DNA of 64,000 bases from Ascidiaceihabitans sp029251465 (GCF_042932805.1 NZ_CP170633.1:744001-808000), one strand, 5' to 3'; positions 46,141 to 56,344 are shown, counted from the stretch's first letter. Numbers and translations: made by a program. The notes: generated by a model not told the origin, from the sequence alone.

Positions 46141-49100
46141 ATGGATTTGGCCCGTTTCGCGCTTGAAAAGCGCCTGATTTCCGCTGTTGCGACGGTGCTG
46201 ATCCTGCTGGCAGGGTATTTCGCCTATACAGCTTTGCCCCGATTTGAAGACCCCGAGTTTGTCATCAGACAAGCCCAGATCGTCACGCCTTACCCCGGTG
46301 CATCGGCTGAAGAAGTCGCCGAAGAAGTAAGCGAAGTTGTCGAAAACGCGCTCCAGCAGTTGCAAGGCATTGATGAGGTGCGCTCTGTTTCCGCACCGGG
46401 TCTCAGCACGGTCACTGTTGAGTTTACGATTGCCGCAACGCCCAGTTACACTGAGCTGGATCAGGTCTTTGCCAAGATGCGGGCCAAGATATCAGATGCA
46501 GGATCGCAACTGCCGCCGAATGCGCTGCCCAGCCAAGTCTATGATGATTTTGGCGATGTCTACGCGCAGTATTATGCGATCACAGGCGAAGGCTTCACCA
46601 TCACTGACCTTTATGAATACGCCAAGGATTTGCAACGCGAATTGGTCACCGTCGAAGGCGTGTCCAAGGTTGTGTTGAATGGCGTGCAGGACGAAGTGAT
46701 CTATGTCGAATATGAGCCAGCGCGGCTGACCGAGTTGGGTCTTGCGCCCTCGCAAATCCAGCAGCTGCTCGAAGGGCAGAACCTTGTCACGCCCGCCGGA
46801 TCAATCGTAGCGGGATTATCCCGTCTTAATGTGCGACCGCAGACCGCTGTGGGCTCGATTGAAGCGATCCAAAACCTGCTGATCACGAACGCGCAAACTG
46901 GGACGTCTTTCCGTCTTGGCGACATCACTACGGTCTCGCGTGGCTTGAAAGAACCCAGCAGTTCCTTGCTGTTCCGCAACGGCGAACCTGCCATTGGCCT
47001 TGGTATCTCCAATCAGCGCGGCGGCAATGTCGTGAACATGAGCAACGCGGTCAAAGACCGCATTGCCGAACTGTTTGATGAACGCCCCATCGGCATCGAC
47101 GTGTCGCCGATCTCGGATCAAGGGGCGGCGGTCAAAACATCCGTGGATGACTTTGTCGTCAACGTGGCGCTGGCTTTGGCAATTGTCGTTGGTACGCTTC
47201 TGATCTTTATGGGATTGCGATCCGGTATCTTGATGGGGGGCATCTTGCTTGTCACCATCGCAGGAACCCTGTTCGGTATGTACCTATATGGGTTGAACAT
47301 GCAACGCATCTCGCTGGGTGCGCTAATCATTGCGCTTGGTATGCTCGTCGATAATGCCATCGTTGTGGTTGAGGGCACGCTTGTGCGCGTGCAACGCGGC
47401 GAGGATGCGGCCAAGGCATCGCACGCCGTGGTGAAACAAACCATGTGGCCATTGCTTGGTGGGACTGTTGTTGGCATTCTGGCCTTCTCGCCCGTAGGCT
47501 TTTCCCCTGACAACACAGGCGAATATGCGGGCAGCCTTTTCTGGACCATCGGCATCGCACTGTTGTTCTCATGGCTCGTCGCGATCTGGCTGACGCCTTA
47601 TTATTGCACGGTCCTTCTCAAACAGGGAAAGGCGGATGCAGAGCCCAAAGAAAATGCAATCCTCAAGGCGTATCGCTCGTTACTTGCCCTTGCGATCAAG
47701 GTGCGCTGGATCACTGTTGGCATCACGGTGGCGCTGTTCGTGTCTGCCATCGCGATGTTCAGTGCGGTGCCTGCAGGGTTCTTCCCTTCCTCGACGCGCG
47801 ATCAGTTTGTGATCGACTACTTCTTGCCCCAAGGCGCAGACATCACGCGCACCCAAGCGGACCTAACTGAAATCGCTGAACATGCGCGAGGATTGGAAGG
47901 CGTGACAGGTACCAACACAGTTGTCGGTGGCGGTCACCTGCGGTTCATGCTGATCTATGAGGCAGAGGGTGGAAACGCCGCGTATGGGCAAATCTTGGTC
48001 GATGTTGAGGACTACACCATCATCGACGGGCTACGGACCGATTTGCAGGCCCACATTGATGAGACGTACCCTGAATCCAACACCAAGGTCTGGAAATTTG
48101 TTTTGGGCCCAGGTGGCGGTTCCAAGGTTGAGGCACGATTCTTTGGGTCTGATCCGGCGGTTCTGCGGTCACTTGCGGGTCAGGCCAAGACGATCATGTC
48201 TGACGCTGGTGCCATCGCTGTCAAAGACGACTGGCGCGAGCAGGTTCAAGTGGTGCGTCCCGTAATAGACATCGAAAACGCACGTCGTTTGGGTCTGACA
48301 CAAGGAGAGATTTCTAACGCGATTTACAGCCACCTGACAGGCACAACCCTTGGCCTTTATCGCGAACGGGATGAACTGCGCAGCGTCGTGATGCGCCCGG
48401 TTGTGGAGGCGCGTAATGACATTGCTCAGTTGCGCGACATCCAAGTCTTTAGTGCGGCCATCGGCGGCTATATCCCGATCAGCCAAGTTGTAGACCGTTT
48501 TGATATCGTGTTTGAGGCTGGCAACCTGCGCCGGATCGACAGAGCGTTGGCAATCACTGCACAGTCCGACAACGCACCCGGTGTTCTGTCAGGCGATCTT
48601 TTCGACGCCGTCAAAGGCCCCGTTGAAGCCATTCCGCTCCCTTCTGGCTACAGCATGGAATGGAAGGGCGAGTTTGGCAGCAGCCAAGAGGCCAACGCAG
48701 GCCTTGCTTCAACTATGCCGCTGGGCTTTGGTGCAATGTTCATCGTGGTATTGTTCCTGTTCAACGCATGGCGGCAGACAATCATCATCTGGTTGGCTGT
48801 GCCGCTTGCCCTAATTGGCGTGATCTACGGTCTTGCGGGCACGCAAACCCCGCTTGAGTTCATGGCAATCCTCGGCATCCTGTCGCTAACAGGCATGTTG
48901 ATCAAAAACGCGATTGTCTTGATTGACGAAACGGACACCCAAATCGCCGATGGCAAGGCGCGTATGGCAGCGGTGGTCGATGCCGCCGTCAGCCGCGTGA
49001 GGCCTGTGTCCTTGGGCGTTTTGACCACAGTGCTGGGTGTTGTGCCGCTGTTGTGGGACCCCTTCTTCAAATCCCTCGCGGTGGTGATTATTTGCGGCCT

Positions 49101-49191
49101 AAGCTTTGCCACTATCCTGACCCTGATTGTTGTCCCAGCACTTTATGCGATCTTCTTTCGCGTAAGCGGCGACGAAACAGCGACCGAATAG
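46141..49191 (+). CDS. RND efflux transporter (AcrB/HAE1 type)
   Basis: 1016 aa, twelve membrane helices with two large periplasmic loops. TM4 has SLGALIIALGMLVDNAIVVV with the conserved proton-relay Asp, and TM10 has the partner Lys region (LTGMLIKNAIVL). It exports amphipathic compounds by proton exchange. Same operon as the adaptor; followed by a DUF900 hydrolase and GltS. Confidence 0.9.
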   Translation: MDLARFALEKRLISAVATVLILLAGYFAYTALPRFEDPEFVIRQAQIVTPYPGASAEEVAEEVSEVVENALQQLQGIDEVRSVSAPGLSTVTVEFTIAATPSYTELDQVFAKMRAKISDAGSQLPPNALPSQVYDDFGDVYAQYYAITGEGFTITDLYEYAKDLQRELVTVEGVSKVVLNGVQDEVIYVEYEPARLTELGLAPSQIQQLLEGQNLVTPAGSIVAGLSRLNVRPQTAVGSIEAIQNLLITNAQTGTSFRLGDITTVSRGLKEPSSSLLFRNGEPAIGLGISNQRGGNVVNMSNAVKDRIAELFDERPIGIDVSPISDQGAAVKTSVDDFVVNVALALAIVVGTLLIFMGLRSGILMGGILLVTIAGTLFGMYLYGLNMQRISLGALIIALGMLVDNAIVVVEGTLVRVQRGEDAAKASHAVVKQTMWPLLGGTVVGILAFSPVGFSPDNTGEYAGSLFWTIGIALLFSWLVAIWLTPYYCTVLLKQGKADAEPKENAILKAYRSLLALAIKVRWITVGITVALFVSAIAMFSAVPAGFFPSSTRDQFVIDYFLPQGADITRTQADLTEIAEHARGLEGVTGTNTVVGGGHLRFMLIYEAEGGNAAYGQILVDVEDYTIIDGLRTDLQAHIDETYPESNTKVWKFVLGPGGGSKVEARFFGSDPAVLRSLAGQAKTIMSDAGAIAVKDDWREQVQVVRPVIDIENARRLGLTQGEISNAIYSHLTGTTLGLYRERDELRSVVMRPVVEARNDIAQLRDIQVFSAAIGGYIPISQVVDRFDIVFEAGNLRRIDRALAITAQSDNAPGVLSGDLFDAVKGPVEAIPLPSGYSMEWKGEFGSSQEANAGLASTMPLGFGAMFIVVLFLFNAWRQTIIIWLAVPLALIGVIYGLAGTQTPLEFMAILGILSLTGMLIKNAIVLIDETDTQIADGKARMAAVVDAAVSRVRPVSLGVLTTVLGVVPLLWDPFFKSLAVVIICGLSFATILTLIVVPALYAIFFRVSGDETATE

Positions 49192-49232
49192 GGGCTTGAT
49201 CAGGGCAGTATGCAACGTGATGCGAGGGTGAC

Positions 49233-50288
49233 ATGAAAGCGATACGATTGCCGCTCCTTGGCCTGGCCTTTGCTGCATCCTGCACGCCGGTGCCCGACCG
49301 GGTTGCCTTTTCGACGGCGGTCCCATCGGCCAGTTTCCAGAATATTTATGTGACGACTGGACGATTACCAAGCACCGGTGAGGTTGACCTAAAGCAGGAC
49401 AGAAACGCGAAAACGCGGTTTGTAAAATATGCTGTTTCAATCCCTCCGACCCATGCGCTTGGGCAGATCGAATGGCCAGATGAAACAGTCGACCCCAATA
49501 CCGACTTTGCCGTCGTTGGCACCGATGATCTTGAAAACAGCACAGGTTTCATCAATCGTATCAAGGCCGAGCGCGATGACGAGGTCGCCATCTTTGTACA
49601 TGGCTACAACAATACCCCATCCGAGGCGCTTTACCGGTTTGCGCAAATCGGACATGACTTTGAAATCACATCACCGCGCATTTTGTTCGCCTGGCCCTCT
49701 GCGGGTAGGGCGACGGGTTATGTCTATGACCGTGATAGCGTGTTGTTTTCGCGCGACCCCTTGGCGGACCTGTTGACCCAGATCAGCAGGACAACGAATA
49801 AAGAAATCACATTAATGGCGCATTCAATGGGCGCGCATCTGACGATGGAAGTGCTGCGCCAGCTTGCGATCACCGGCAGGCGGGACGTGCTAGATGATTT
49901 ACGCGTTGTCGCCTTGTTTGCTCCTGACATCGACCCGGATATCTTTCGCGCGCAGGCAAGGGCCATTGGCACGCTTCCTGATCCGTTCGTCATTATGACA
50001 AGTAGTCAAGACCGCGCCCTGAACCTGTCGGCCTTCCTGAACATTGGCCGTCAAAAAGTGGGCGACCTAAGCCGTGCTAAAGACGTGGCTGGCCTCAACA
50101 TCACACTGTTTGATTTCACAGCACTGGCAGATGGCTCAAACTTTGACCATCTGGTGCCGATGACATCCCCCGCAGCCATCGCAGTCTTGCGCGACTTAGT
50201 GCGATCAGACCGCAAAGGGCACCTTGACCTGTCGCAATTCGACATTGGCCCAGACGGCGTCATCCGCGCCCGTGCGCCGCAGGGGTAA
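49233..50288 (+). CDS. DUF900 alpha/beta hydrolase, lipoprotein-like
   Basis: 351 aa with an N-terminal lipoprotein signal MKAIRLPLLGLAFAASC. The hydrolase core is visible: EVAIFVHGYNNTPSEAL (oxyanion part), MAHSMGAHLTM with nucleophile Ser, and late Asp/His candidates (DIDPDIF, NFDHLVP). Esterase or lipase activity at the cell envelope is inferred from the family. Ribosome site GAGGGTG; 41 nt behind the RND gene. Confidence 0.8.
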   Translation: MKAIRLPLLGLAFAASCTPVPDRVAFSTAVPSASFQNIYVTTGRLPSTGEVDLKQDRNAKTRFVKYAVSIPPTHALGQIEWPDETVDPNTDFAVVGTDDLENSTGFINRIKAERDDEVAIFVHGYNNTPSEALYRFAQIGHDFEITSPRILFAWPSAGRATGYVYDRDSVLFSRDPLADLLTQISRTTNKEITLMAHSMGAHLTMEVLRQLAITGRRDVLDDLRVVALFAPDIDPDIFRAQARAIGTLPDPFVIMTSSQDRALNLSAFLNIGRQKVGDLSRAKDVAGLNITLFDFTALADGSNFDHLVPMTSPAAIAVLRDLVRSDRKGHLDLSQFDIGPDGVIRARAPQG

Positions 50289-50291
50289 GCC

Positions 50292-51500
50292 ATGCCAGAA
50301 ATCATCATCCCCGCTTTCATCTCCGTCACACTAGGGTTTGTGGTGTTCTTTCTTGGCGTCTTCCTGACGCGCAAAATCACGGTTTTGGGGGACTACAACA
50401 TCCCAGAGCCTGTCTCTGGGGGCCTCGCCGTCGCGCTGCTGACTTGGGTCTTCTTTGCATTCACGGGGCAGCAAATCACTTTTGACCTTGAGGTACGAGA
50501 CTATTTGCTGGTGGTGTTTTTCGCCACAATCGGTCTGAACGCACAGATTTCGGACCTGTTCAAAGGCGGGCGATTGCTCGTTTTTCTACTGGGCCTGACC
50601 CTCGCCTTCATGGTGCTGCAAAACCTCATCGGGTTGCTCGGTGTGACCCTGTTTGGTCTGCCCTTGGCGACTTCGGTTCTGGTCGGCTCGGCATCGCTCA
50701 TCGGCGGCCATGGCACCGCCATTGCGTGGGGGCCACAGATCGAAGAGTTGACTGGCTTTGGTGCGGCACCAGAGATGGGCGTGGCCTCGGCAACACTTGG
50801 GCTGATCCTTGCGGCTGTGCTTGGCGGGCCGATTGCAAAGCGTTTGATCGACAGGAATAGTCTCACAAGTGATCAGGCCGAAGGACCGATTGTCGGTCTT
50901 GAGTTCGAGGACAAAGAAAACCCAGACGACCTGATCAACCACGTGAGCCTGATGCGCGGCATACTGGCAGTACATATCGCGATCCTGTTGGGCTACATTC
51001 TGCACCTCGGCATCATTGAGGCCGGTGTGAAACTGCCGCTCTTCGTGCCGTGCCTTTTGGTTGGCATCGCGATGTCCAACACCGTTCCCTATCTCTTCCC
51101 CCAGATCGCCTGGCCCGCTCGTACCAAATCCCTCGCGGTGATCTCAGACTATTGCCTCTCCGTATTTTTAGCGATGTCGTTGATGAGCCTCCAACTTTGG
51201 ACGCTTGCAGAACTGGGTGGCCCGATCTTGGCCGTTCTGGTGCTGCAAGTCATCATGACTGTGGCCTTTATCCTGCTGATCTTCTTCCGCCTGATGGGCA
51301 GCAGCTATCAGGGTGCGGTCCTCAGTGCGGGCTTTGCCGGGTTCACCCTTGGGGCGACACCCACGGCTATCGCAAATATGTCATCCGTGACAAAACGCTA
51401 TGGCCCCGCCCCGTTGGCATTTATCGTGTTGCCGCTGGTTTCGGCGTTCTTCGTTGATCTCGCGAATGCAGTGATAATCCAACTTTTCGTCAGTTTGTAG
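50292..51500 (+). CDS. gltS: Sodium/glutamate symporter
   Basis: 402 aa, about ten membrane helices with two re-entrant regions, GltS family. Internal repeats such as SLIGGHGTAIAWG and FAGFTLGATPTAIANM match its substrate-binding loops. It takes up glutamate with Na+. AGGGG lies in front of the ATG, 3 nt after the DUF900 gene, so it is in the RND operon; glutamate uptake could support osmotic adaptation. Confidence 0.9.
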   Translation: MPEIIIPAFISVTLGFVVFFLGVFLTRKITVLGDYNIPEPVSGGLAVALLTWVFFAFTGQQITFDLEVRDYLLVVFFATIGLNAQISDLFKGGRLLVFLLGLTLAFMVLQNLIGLLGVTLFGLPLATSVLVGSASLIGGHGTAIAWGPQIEELTGFGAAPEMGVASATLGLILAAVLGGPIAKRLIDRNSLTSDQAEGPIVGLEFEDKENPDDLINHVSLMRGILAVHIAILLGYILHLGIIEAGVKLPLFVPCLLVGIAMSNTVPYLFPQIAWPARTKSLAVISDYCLSVFLAMSLMSLQLWTLAELGGPILAVLVLQVIMTVAFILLIFFRLMGSSYQGAVLSAGFAGFTLGATPTAIANMSSVTKRYGPAPLAFIVLPLVSAFFVDLANAVIIQLFVSL

Positions 51501-51597
51501 AACGGGGCATTTGTCACAGGACTAAGTCGGCGGGTTGCTATTCGCTAGGAACGTACCAACTAATACTCATCCACATTTCAACAGAGGAATTACGATT

Positions 51598-51879
51598 ATG
51601 AAGTACCTGGCTTTAGTTGCGGCGGCCACGCTCACCTTCGGCAGCAGCTCAGCCTCTGCCCAGTCCTCAAGCGTTCGAGTATCATCGGGACATTTTTGTG
51701 CTCTAAACAAATGCGTTCGGTTTTCACGCGATCTGAACTCTGTCTCAATTCAAGGCCGTCGCGCGGTATCAGTTGCGACATACGGTCTGCGGAAAAACCC
51801 CGTCATCTCAGCCGAGGAGTTTCGGCAGATATTCAGCCTTGCGCTGCGCCAAGGCGGTGTAAATGGAAACAGAGGCTAG
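51598..51879 (+). CDS. Small secreted hypothetical protein (93 aa)
   Basis: From ATG 51598 with AGAGG 10 nt upstream; MKYLALVAAATLTFGSSSAS with a cleavage site after SASAQ. The mature part has two cysteines close together (SSGHFCALNKCVRFS), possibly a disulfide, and no known family. The start at 51535 would spoil the signal peptide. Confidence 0.6.
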   Translation: MKYLALVAAATLTFGSSSASAQSSSVRVSSGHFCALNKCVRFSRDLNSVSIQGRRAVSVATYGLRKNPVISAEEFRQIFSLALRQGGVNGNRG

Positions 51880-52051
51880 ACCATTCACCGGCCTCGTTGC
51901 GAAGCTAAACCGCTAAATACCTACTCTTTGCCATCGGATAGCATTTGCTTGAATGAGCCAAATCTGGTCTGACAGAAGGAAGCCACGTTGGCATTTAGTC
52001 ATATCAAGGGACGCTTCAAATGCTCATGCCTAACTCGCCGAACCCTCAACG

Positions 52052-53551
52052 ATGAGCCGGTCCCAAACCCTTCTGTTTGCGTCTCTCCTGACGATTTCGG
52101 TCGTCGCAGGATGGGGAGTGGTCGACCCAGATGGTCTGGTAACCCAGTCGTCATTGGTTGTGGATCGCTATTTTGAAAGCCGTGGCTGGTTTGTCATGCT
52201 CTCCGTCTCCGCAATGCTCTTCATGTGCATTTGGCTGGCCTTCTCGCCTTGTGGCAACATTCGGCTGGGTGCAGATGATGATCGTCCCGAGTTTTCAACA
52301 CCGTCTTGGATCGCAATGTTGTTCGCGGCGGGCATGGGCGTGGGTTTGTTGTTTTGGGCTGTGGCAGAACCTTTGACACACTTCGCATTTGCGCAAGAAA
52401 TCATGCCTCCACCGATAGCGGCACAGCAATCCTTGCTCGCCACCAATTTTCACTGGGGCATACACGCGTGGGGCATCTATGGTGCCACCGCCCTTGCAAT
52501 CGCATATTTCACCTTCCGGCGCGGCGCACCGATGTTGGTCAGCGGGCCGATTGAGACGCTGTTTCCTGATGAGACTTGGGCCAAAATTGTCGGATGGCTG
52601 TCCGACTTCATGGCCATTGTGGCAATTGCCATTGGTGTTGGCGGATCCATCGCGATGGGTGTTTTTCAAGTCGCCGATGGTGTGGACATCATGATGGGCG
52701 GAGAACAGGCCAGCGGCACTTTAATCGCGATTGTCTTTGCTACCATGGTCGCCGCTTACTTGCCCCCGCTCATGGTCGATCTGGGTGCTGGCATGGCTCG
52801 ACTGTCCAACACCGCGATGATCATCGCAATCGCATTGGTGCTCTATACGGTGATCCTTGGACCAACAGAGTTCCTTCTCAACTCCATTGTGAACAGCTTT
52901 GGCGACTATGTCTTCGCGGCTATCCCGCGTGGCTTCCAAACCCTGACATTCTTTGGCGATGATCTGGGGGCATGGTTCCAGGACTGGACCCTCACCTATA
53001 TGGTCTGGTGGATTGCTTGGGGGCCATTCGTCGGTGTCTTCATCGCGCGCATATCCAAAGGCCGTACAATCCGTGAATTCGTCTTGGGTGTTCTGATCGG
53101 CCCAACCGTCTTTTCCGTGATCTGGTTTGGCGCATTTGGTGGCATCGGACTGTTTGACGCCCTACTTGGCAGCGGCGATCTACTGGCACTCACCGGAACC
53201 AATGTGGAACGCGTCACCTTCGCACTGCTGGAACGCCTTCCACTGCCGACGTTGACCACGGCGGCGACAATTGTCGCTGCGTTCTTGTTCATCGTCACAA
53301 GTGTTGTAAGCGCCGCCTTTGTGTTGGGGACTTTTTCAACAGGGGGTGACCCCAATCCCAGCCCGCGCATCAGATTAATCTGGGGCGCGCTCTTAGGCGT
53401 GCTAGGCGCAGCAATGATCTTGGCGGGATCAATCGATGCCATAAAAAAGCTGATTGCAATCGGTGCTCTCCCTTTCGTGTTTGTTTGCGTATTGCTTTGT
53501 GTCTGTCTGGTACGGGGCTTGCGTCAGGAGGTGACCAATGCTGATCGGTGA
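52052..53551 (+). CDS. BCCT family transporter
   Basis: 499 aa with twelve membrane helices and the BCCT signatures AAGMGVGLLFWAVAEPLTHF and TYMVWWIAWGPFVGVFIARI. These Na+ or H+ symporters take up betaine, choline, carnitine or DMSP, all relevant to marine roseobacters. The substrate cannot be told from sequence alone. Its end overlaps a tiny ORF with a perfect ribosome site. Confidence 0.9.
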   Translation: MSRSQTLLFASLLTISVVAGWGVVDPDGLVTQSSLVVDRYFESRGWFVMLSVSAMLFMCIWLAFSPCGNIRLGADDDRPEFSTPSWIAMLFAAGMGVGLLFWAVAEPLTHFAFAQEIMPPPIAAQQSLLATNFHWGIHAWGIYGATALAIAYFTFRRGAPMLVSGPIETLFPDETWAKIVGWLSDFMAIVAIAIGVGGSIAMGVFQVADGVDIMMGGEQASGTLIAIVFATMVAAYLPPLMVDLGAGMARLSNTAMIIAIALVLYTVILGPTEFLLNSIVNSFGDYVFAAIPRGFQTLTFFGDDLGAWFQDWTLTYMVWWIAWGPFVGVFIARISKGRTIREFVLGVLIGPTVFSVIWFGAFGGIGLFDALLGSGDLLALTGTNVERVTFALLERLPLPTLTTAATIVAAFLFIVTSVVSAAFVLGTFSTGGDPNPSPRIRLIWGALLGVLGAAMILAGSIDAIKKLIAIGALPFVFVCVLLCVCLVRGLRQEVTNADR

Positions 53552-53627
53552 AACGGTTGATACGACACTGAATCTCTCGACCTTTGCCTTCATCGGGGCG
53601 ATGATCTGGCTGTTAATCCGCAGATAA
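53538..53627 (+). CDS. Tiny membrane protein overlapping the BCCT gene (29 aa)
   Basis: AGGAGGTGA (53527-53535) sits 2-4 nt before ATG 53538 inside the end of the BCCT gene. The product MLIGETVDTTLNLSTFAFIG, then AMIWLLIRR is a single membrane helix with a basic C-terminus. The very strong ribosome site at this exact place and the membrane-helix product argue for a real gene, perhaps a transporter regulator; no database check was possible. Confidence 0.5.
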   Translation: MLIGETVDTTLNLSTFAFIGAMIWLLIRR

Positions 53628-53781
53628 CCTGCACCCCGGCCTAGTGGCGGGTCGACGACAGATGTTATATCATCCGACAATGGATCGCGCATGCCGAGGA
53701 GTGCTAGAGCTTGTGTCAGCTACTTTTGCCTGCCTGATCTTTGCGTGACGGATCGCGGGTTTGGAATAACAAGGAACAGCC

Positions 53782-55068
53782 GTGCGATCCTATGCTGAAA
53801 ACCTGATCGAAAGAGCGGATGCCAACGCCGAAGAGGTCATCGGATGGGTGAGGATCGCCATTGCTCTGATCCTGGGGATGACCGCGATTGGTCTGGCCTT
53901 GGTGGGAGACAACCCACCGGGGAGCGCCCGGACCACGCTCACGCTCGCCGCCCTTGTCATCCTGGCGACATTTGCCATTGGCTGCTTGGCAGTGTTTGTC
54001 GTGCGCCGAGGGATCTATCGCTCATGGATGGCCTGGGGATTCGGGCTCACCGACGTTAGCTTGGTCTCCCTGAACCTCTACCTTACGTTCGCAATTAGCG
54101 GAGCCAGTTCAATGCTAGCGCTGTCGACACCGGTGGCATTGCTGGTTTGTGTTGTCTTTATTTTTCAGATGTTCCGATATCGCGTACGCCTGCAGATAGC
54201 CTTGTCGCTGTCCATGGTCTTGATGATTGCGTTCCTGGTGTTTTTGCAGCCTGTCGAAACCCTTCCGGGCGCAAACATTCGTTACCTGCAGACTGCCTTC
54301 ACGCCGATCACGAATACAGCACGGGTGGTCCTTTATGCGCTGATTGCCGGTCTGGCTGTCTTCGCAGTGTGGCGTGCGCGACGGCGTCTGTTTGAAGTCG
54401 CACGCCAAACCGAAATCCAGCGAAACACCACCCGGTTTCTTCCGACAGAATTGGGGCACGATCTGAGCGATGCTGCTCTTGCAGAGTTACAAAAAGGCCG
54501 CTCTTTGCCTCTTGCCATCGTCTTCGTCGACATTCGTGGGTTCACGCGCATGTCAGAGGCCCTTGGTGCAAGAGACACCAGCAGCCTTCTGACTGAATTC
54601 AGGTCAATTGTGACCGATTGCACCGCTGATATGGATTGCATCATTGACAAGTTCATCGGCGATGGCGCGCTGATCATCTTCGGCCTGCACAGCGATCTGT
54701 CGCAGGGGTGCCGGGATGCTGTTAATTTCGCCCAGACGCTTTTGAAAGCAGTAAATGAGTGGAGCGGCAGACGGTTAGCCGAGGGTCGCGAGGACGTACG
54801 TATCGTCATCGCCGTGCATTCTGGCCAAGTGATCGCAGGCGCGATTGGTGACATGCGTCGGCTGGAGTTCTCTGTCGTCGGCGGGACGGTCAATGAAGCG
54901 TCGCGGATTGAAGCCTTTGCCAAAAGTAAGGACCTAGAATTTGTGGTGTCACAGCCAGTTCTCACAGCATGCGGATCGGCCGATGGCTGGCAAACACTTG
55001 GCAATCAGCCGCTCCGAGGTGCCAGCCAACCGATAGAATTGTTAACTCCCAGGGCCGCTGGTCAATAG
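53782..55068 (+). CDS. Membrane-bound class III adenylate/guanylate cyclase
   Basis: 428 aa from GTG 53782 (AAGGA 8 nt upstream). Six membrane helices in the N-terminal 200 residues are followed by a cyclase domain: AIVFVDIRGFTRMSEAL (first metal Asp), KFIGDGALIIFG (second metal Asp) and HSGQVIAGAIGDMRRLEFSV. It makes cAMP (or cGMP) and probably senses the membrane or a ligand. cAMP would feed a CRP-type regulator, but no link to the island boxes can be shown. Confidence 0.85.
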   Translation: MRSYAENLIERADANAEEVIGWVRIAIALILGMTAIGLALVGDNPPGSARTTLTLAALVILATFAIGCLAVFVVRRGIYRSWMAWGFGLTDVSLVSLNLYLTFAISGASSMLALSTPVALLVCVVFIFQMFRYRVRLQIALSLSMVLMIAFLVFLQPVETLPGANIRYLQTAFTPITNTARVVLYALIAGLAVFAVWRARRRLFEVARQTEIQRNTTRFLPTELGHDLSDAALAELQKGRSLPLAIVFVDIRGFTRMSEALGARDTSSLLTEFRSIVTDCTADMDCIIDKFIGDGALIIFGLHSDLSQGCRDAVNFAQTLLKAVNEWSGRRLAEGREDVRIVIAVHSGQVIAGAIGDMRRLEFSVVGGTVNEASRIEAFAKSKDLEFVVSQPVLTACGSADGWQTLGNQPLRGASQPIELLTPRAAGQ

Positions 55069-55889
55069 GCTTCGAACTGCACAAGACGGACACAGCACCA
55101 TCATCGGCAAGACCTCTGAGCATGAACCTGTTACTCAGAAATTGGATCAATGCACTTCAAACGTATGGTTTCGTGCGGACGATCATGGAAAGGGCTGGGA
55201 AACATGAACTGGCATCCGATCATTTCCGGGAAATTGATCCAGTTGATCACAGTTTCTCGCGTGTTTTTAGCCAGTTCAAACTGCATCGGCTTGATGGTTT
55301 TGTTTTGAACGACGGACACTCTTTCGCGAATTCGGTCATAGCTGAGAAGGTCATTGACCTTCAGTGTCACCAAGTCGCAACTGCGTAACTTGCCTCAGCC
55401 GCAAAACCGGCCACGCCATGGCGCTTGAGCTGATGATCTAAGTATAAGACGAATGGCGCAAGCTCGCTGGGGCCAACTGAATGCCTGAGATAATTGAAGG
55501 GATTAATTCAAGGAAGGGATCAAGAAACTTCAAAACGCCGCCTGATCAAACCGTCACCAACTTTTGGGCATAGCTCTTTCGTTCGCGCTGCGGTTCGCAT
55601 GAATGTCCGGTTTTCCTACCGCACAGCGGCGCAGATATCTACGCTATTACAGCAGTTTTCACGCTGCGCGCACACGCAGCAAAAAATCAACAGGTCCGGT
55701 GTGGGCTCTTTCTAGTTATTCGCCGCAAGTTGGATCAATGGCCGCTATCCTAGGGGGTCGTATCACCGAGGAGATGCGCGCATTTCAATATGCCGTCGCT
55801 CCCCCAGCGATGTTGGTAAAGGAATTTGGACGTCGGTGGTGTTGATCGGACAATTCACGAAGTATTTGAGTTCGCCTCAGGTTTCGACT
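55069..55889. other. Gap holding an integrase remnant
   Basis: About 820 bp with one recognisable relic (55131-55390, minus). The rest, 55391-55889, has only short unsupported frames. Confidence 0.4.
55131..55390 (-). pseudogene. Fragment of a site-specific tyrosine recombinase
   Basis: The minus frame reads KLRSCDLVTLKVNDLLSYDR ... VQNKTIKPMQFELAKNTRET ... WINFPEMIGCQFMFPSPFHD. This matches the first half of the catalytic domain of roseobacter integrases (the conserved Arg is in KLRSCDL). The N-terminus, His-x-x-Arg and Tyr regions are missing. It marks an old insertion next to the Trb region. Confidence 0.65.
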
Positions 55890-56156
55890 TTAGGCTCTTT
55901 CCTGAAAGGCGCGGGCTTCTGACAAAGCCACCGCTCGCCGCCTGTCCAGATATTCCGCAAGGTCTTGAATGTGGACGCCGCGCGCACTCTTTTGGCTTCT
56001 TTCCGAGCGTGTCAGCGGCAGATCGATGTCGCCAGAACCAATTTTCCGTAGAAATTTAGCGAGCGTCAGATGCGAAAAGTAATCTCGGCAGACGGTTTCT
56101 GCAGGCACAATTGCGCGGGCGTCATATTGCGCCATCAAAAGGAAAAATGTGTTCAT
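55890..56156 (-). CDS. PrtN-type (pyocin activator) regulator
   Basis: 88 aa from ATG 56156 (GAGG 5 nt upstream); the longer frame to 56210 lacks a ribosome site. It reads MNTFFLLMAQYDARAIVPAE, then VCRDYFSHLTLAKFLRKIGSGDIDLP and KSARGVHIQDLAEYLDRRR, the PyocinActivator/PrtN pattern with a winged helix-like fold. In Pseudomonas PrtN turns on bacteriocin genes. Here it lies between an integrase remnant and the Trb operon, so it may control the mobile element. Confidence 0.75.
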   Translation of the reverse strand: MNTFFLLMAQYDARAIVPAETVCRDYFSHLTLAKFLRKIGSGDIDLPLTRSERSQKSARGVHIQDLAEYLDRRRAVALSEARAFQERA

Positions 56157-56261
56157 AGCGGCCTCGCAGATCATGGAATCTGTATCAAAATCGGCCGGAA
56201 TCAGGCGCAAATCAACGGGAGCAGGCGGTGGACTTCGGCGGCTATGTGGTTGTTTCGTCGA

Positions 56262-56326
56262 GGATAGGTCACCTTAGCGAGGTGTGGCGTCGTAGAATAA
56301 CTTGCCACGGCTGCGTGGACCTATCC
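56262..56326. repeat. 9-bp inverted repeat before the Trb operon end
   Basis: GGATAGGTC (56262-56270) and GACCTATCC (56318-56326) are exact complements 47 bp apart, between the PrtN-like gene and the DUF2274 gene. It could terminate the Trb operon or mark an element end; evidence is weak. Confidence 0.35.
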
Positions 56327-56344
56327 CTCATTAGCCGAGTTGCG

